A program made the translations under genes and the position numbers. 7,175 nt of DNA from Acidobacteriota bacterium. GTDB taxonomy: Bacteria > Acidobacteriota > Vicinamibacteria > Vicinamibacterales > JAKQTR01. The notes beneath the pieces are model-generated. The model searched no databases, was not told the DNA's origin, and saw only the letters and a list, made by a program, of their open reading frames with translations. The DNA is taken from NCBI GenBank assembly GCA_026393735.1, contig JAPKZP010000183.1:1-7175 (forward strand). The letters are read 5' to 3'. Position 1 is the stretch's first letter. Each line of letters starts with the position of its first letter. Positions 5,292 through 7,175 of the stretch are shown here, one piece after another.

Positions 5292-7175
5292 CTAGAGTGG
5301 CGTCCCGTCCGGCGCGCATCCGCGGCGCGCGCAGTACGTGGACTCGCTCGTCACGTGGAGGCGCCGCTCCGCCGGGGGCTCGATCTTGCCCAGGGCCCAC
5401 AGCACCTTCTCGGGCTTGAGCGGAACTTCGGTGAAGCGGATGCCAATCGCGTCGTACACGGCGTTCAGAATCGCGGGTATCACCGGCCCGACCGGCCCCT
5501 CCCCGACTTCCTTGTTGCCGTACGCGGAGGTCGGGTCGTAACTGTCGACAATCTCGGTCTGCAGATCGGGCATGTCGAGCGCCGTCGGCATCTTGTAGTC
5601 GTGGAAGTTCGGGTTCAGCATCTTCCCCTTCGCGTCCATGACCATCTCTTCGAAGAACGTGGCCCCGAGCCCCATTGAGATCGCGCCTTCCACCTGGCCT
5701 TCGACCGACATCGGGTTGATCGCCTTGCCGCAGTCACCCGCTTCCCAGTACCCCACGACCTTGATCTGGCCGGTCTCGAGATCCACCTCGACTTCGGCCG
5801 CCTGCGCCGAGAACCCGAACGCGGGCGACGGCCCGATGAGCTTGCCGTCGTAGTCGCCCTTCGGCTGCGGCGGCGTGTACTCGCCGGTGCCGAACAGCGG
5901 TCCCACCGAACTCAGGTACTGGTAGACGGCCTTCTTGAAGGGCACCTTCCGGTTCGGCTCGTAGACGGAGTAGATCTCGCCGGCCGCGCACCGCAGGTGC
6001 TCCTTGCCCGCGCCGACCATCGTGGCGGCCACCTCGAACAGCTTCGACTTGATGTCCGCGGCCGCGTTCTTGATCGCATGGCCGGCCCCGTAGGTCAGCC
6101 GGCTGTCGTACGTGCCGTTGTCCATCGGCGCGAGCATGGTGTCCTGGCAGACGAGGTGCACGTCGCGGTAGTCGACGCCGAGTTCCTCGGCCACCATCTG
6201 GCAGAGCACGGTGGTCGCTCCCTGGCCGATGGCCGTCGCGCCGATGTAAAGCGTCACGCCGGCCTCGGTGTCGACGCGCAGCTGCGCCGTCGAATGCGGC
6301 CGGAAGCTCGGGTAGAGCAGGAACGCGCCGCCGGTGCTGTAGTGGCCGCCGGCCATGCCGATGCCGCGACCGTACGGCAGCTTGCCGTACTTCTCGACGA
6401 AGCCCGAGCGCTCTGCCACCGACTCGAGGCATTTCTTGAACTCGCTGTGGCGCACCTCGATCACCGTCGGGCCCTTGTAGCCGGCCTCGACCGCGTTGAT
6501 CATCCGGAGGTCGTACGGGTTGATCCCGACCTGTGCGGCACCCATGTCGAGCATGCTCTCGAAGGCCATCCGCACCTGGACACCGCCCAGGCAGCGCTGC
6601 GCGCCCGGCGTCGGCTTGTTCGTGTAGACACGCTTGCCCTTGTACCGCACGACCGGCAGCTTGTAGGGCAGGTGCATCAGTGCGGCGATGAACCACATCA
6701 CCACGAAGCCCCAGCTGCTGTGGCCGCCGCCGTCGAGCAGGCAGTCGAAGTCGAGCGCCAGGATGCGGCCCGAGTCGTCGAAGCCCATCTTCATCTGCAT
6801 GTGCGCCGGGTGCCGCCCCTTGTTCTGATGGAAGACCTCCTCGCGCGTGTAGGTGATCTTCACGGGCCGGCCGAGCTTCCGGCTGAGCAGGCACGCCACC
6901 AGGCACGACGGCGTCGCTTCGGTCTTCCCGCCGAACGCTCCGCCCACGGTCGGGATGATGACCCTGATCTTCTCCATCGGCTGATCGATGGTGCGGGCGA
7001 TGGTCTGCTGCAGGTAGTGCGGCAGCTGGTTGCACGTGTAGACGGTCAGCAGCCCTGTGCCGGTGTTGAAGTCCGCGAGCGTCGACTGCGGCTCGAGGAA
7101 CCCGCAATGCGTGTACGACGAGTAGAAGCTGTTCTCGACGACGTGCGGCGCCTTCTCGAGCGTGGCGTCCACCTC
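5292..7175 (-). CDS. Xanthine oxidase-family molybdenum hydroxylase large subunit, HcrA-like (N-terminus beyond window)
   Basis: The 627 visible codons are open at the right edge. The GTG at 7170-7172 is an internal Val, because homology is already running there (HCGFLEPQSTLADF at about 23-36). Family subunits are usually about 750-780 residues, so roughly 130-150 residues, including the a/b hammerhead domain, are missing. Visible landmarks are GGAFGGK at 78-84, TREEVFHQNKGRHP, LLDGGGHSSWG, the Mo-site loop QRCLGGVQ with Cys195 (codon 6591-6593), GQGATTVLCQMVAEELG, and the catalytic Glu559 in VGEGPVGP (codon 5499-5501). The TREEVF-x4-GRHP and LLDGGG wording is closest, from memory, to 4-hydroxybenzoyl-CoA reductase alpha (HcrA). 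The expected [2Fe-2S] and FAD subunits are not downstream, so they must lie upstream, be fused or be absent. The last ~24 residues are Arg-rich with YCARRGC. Stop TAG is at 5292-5294. A purine, aldehyde or CO-dehydrogenase-like substrate cannot be excluded. Confidence 0.87.
   Translation of the reverse strand, partial: EVDATLEKAPHVVENSFYSSYTHCGFLEPQSTLADFNTGTGLLTVYTCNQLPHYLQQTIARTIDQPMEKIRVIIPTVGGAFGGKTEATPSCLVACLLSRKLGRPVKITYTREEVFHQNKGRHPAHMQMKMGFDDSGRILALDFDCLLDGGGHSSWGFVVMWFIAALMHLPYKLPVVRYKGKRVYTNKPTPGAQRCLGGVQVRMAFESMLDMGAAQVGINPYDLRMINAVEAGYKGPTVIEVRHSEFKKCLESVAERSGFVEKYGKLPYGRGIGMAGGHYSTGGAFLLYPSFRPHSTAQLRVDTEAGVTLYIGATAIGQGATTVLCQMVAEELGVDYRDVHLVCQDTMLAPMDNGTYDSRLTYGAGHAIKNAAADIKSKLFEVAATMVGAGKEHLRCAAGEIYSVYEPNRKVPFKKAVYQYLSSVGPLFGTGEYTPPQPKGDYDGKLIGPSPAFGFSAQAAEVEVDLETGQIKVVGYWEAGDCGKAINPMSVEGQVEGAISMGLGATFFEEMVMDAKGKMLNPNFHDYKMPTALDMPDLQTEIVDSYDPTSAYGNKEVGEGPVGPVIPAILNAVYDAIGIRFTEVPLKPEKVLWALGKIEPPAERRLHVTSESTYCARRGCAPDGTPL

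Noticed and set aside
6577..6608. Naming the hydroxylase CO dehydrogenase (coxL) because of the loop Cys
   Set aside because: Only the Arg-Cys pair matches. The rest of the AYRCSFR motif is absent, and other stretches resemble the HcrA branch.
7170..7172. GTG as the start codon of the hydroxylase gene
   Set aside because: The reading continues to the window edge as Glu-Val, and the family alignment is already mid-protein, so this is an internal Val.

Overview
The window holds five genes, all on the minus strand, in one tightly packed redox cluster. Base composition is GC-rich by eye, with strong G/C preference at third codon positions. A Tat signal, a haem-c motif and a NarI-type cytochrome point to a Gram-negative, respiring, probably facultative or anaerobic bacterium. 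Acidobacteriota or a proteobacterium/desulfobacterial lineage would fit, but the sequence does not settle it. I see no tRNA, rRNA, CRISPR array, transposase or phage gene.

Reading in the direction of transcription (right to left): (1) 7175-5292 is the large catalytic subunit of a xanthine oxidase-family molybdenum hydroxylase. It most resembles the 4-hydroxybenzoyl-CoA reductase alpha (HcrA) branch, and its N-terminus lies beyond the window. (2) A 140-nt gap contains two strong hairpins side by side. (3) 5151-4000 is a NarI/HdrE-type dihaem cytochrome b carrying an inserted c-type haem motif and a degenerate C-terminal Fe-S motif. (4) 3969-1408 is a DMSO reductase-family molybdopterin catalytic subunit with no export signal. 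(5) 1402-800 is its four-cluster [4Fe-4S] electron-transfer subunit, 5 nt downstream. (6) An 82-nt gap contains one GC-rich hairpin. (7) 717-1 is a Tat-exported FAD flavoprotein of the fumarate reductase/flavocytochrome c family, cut by the left edge.

Genes 3-5 look like a complete membrane-bound Mo/Fe-S oxidoreductase: catalytic subunit, Fe-S wire and membrane cytochrome. By positive-inside reasoning, the cytochrome's haem-c loop faces the periplasm and its C-terminus faces the cytoplasm. This gives a plausible route from a cytoplasmic Mo enzyme through the membrane to a periplasmic haem, and perhaps on to the exported flavoprotein. The HcrA-like neighbour suggests anaerobic aromatic or CoA-thioester metabolism, with the PadBCD (phenylacetyl-CoA:acceptor oxidoreductase) type of enzyme as one candidate for genes 3-5. 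No substrate can be read from sequence alone. The points most worth a second look are the hybrid cytochrome, the Cys in the Mo-site loop of the hydroxylase at the position that binds copper in form I CO dehydrogenase, and the pairing of two unrelated Mo-enzyme families with an exported flavoprotein.
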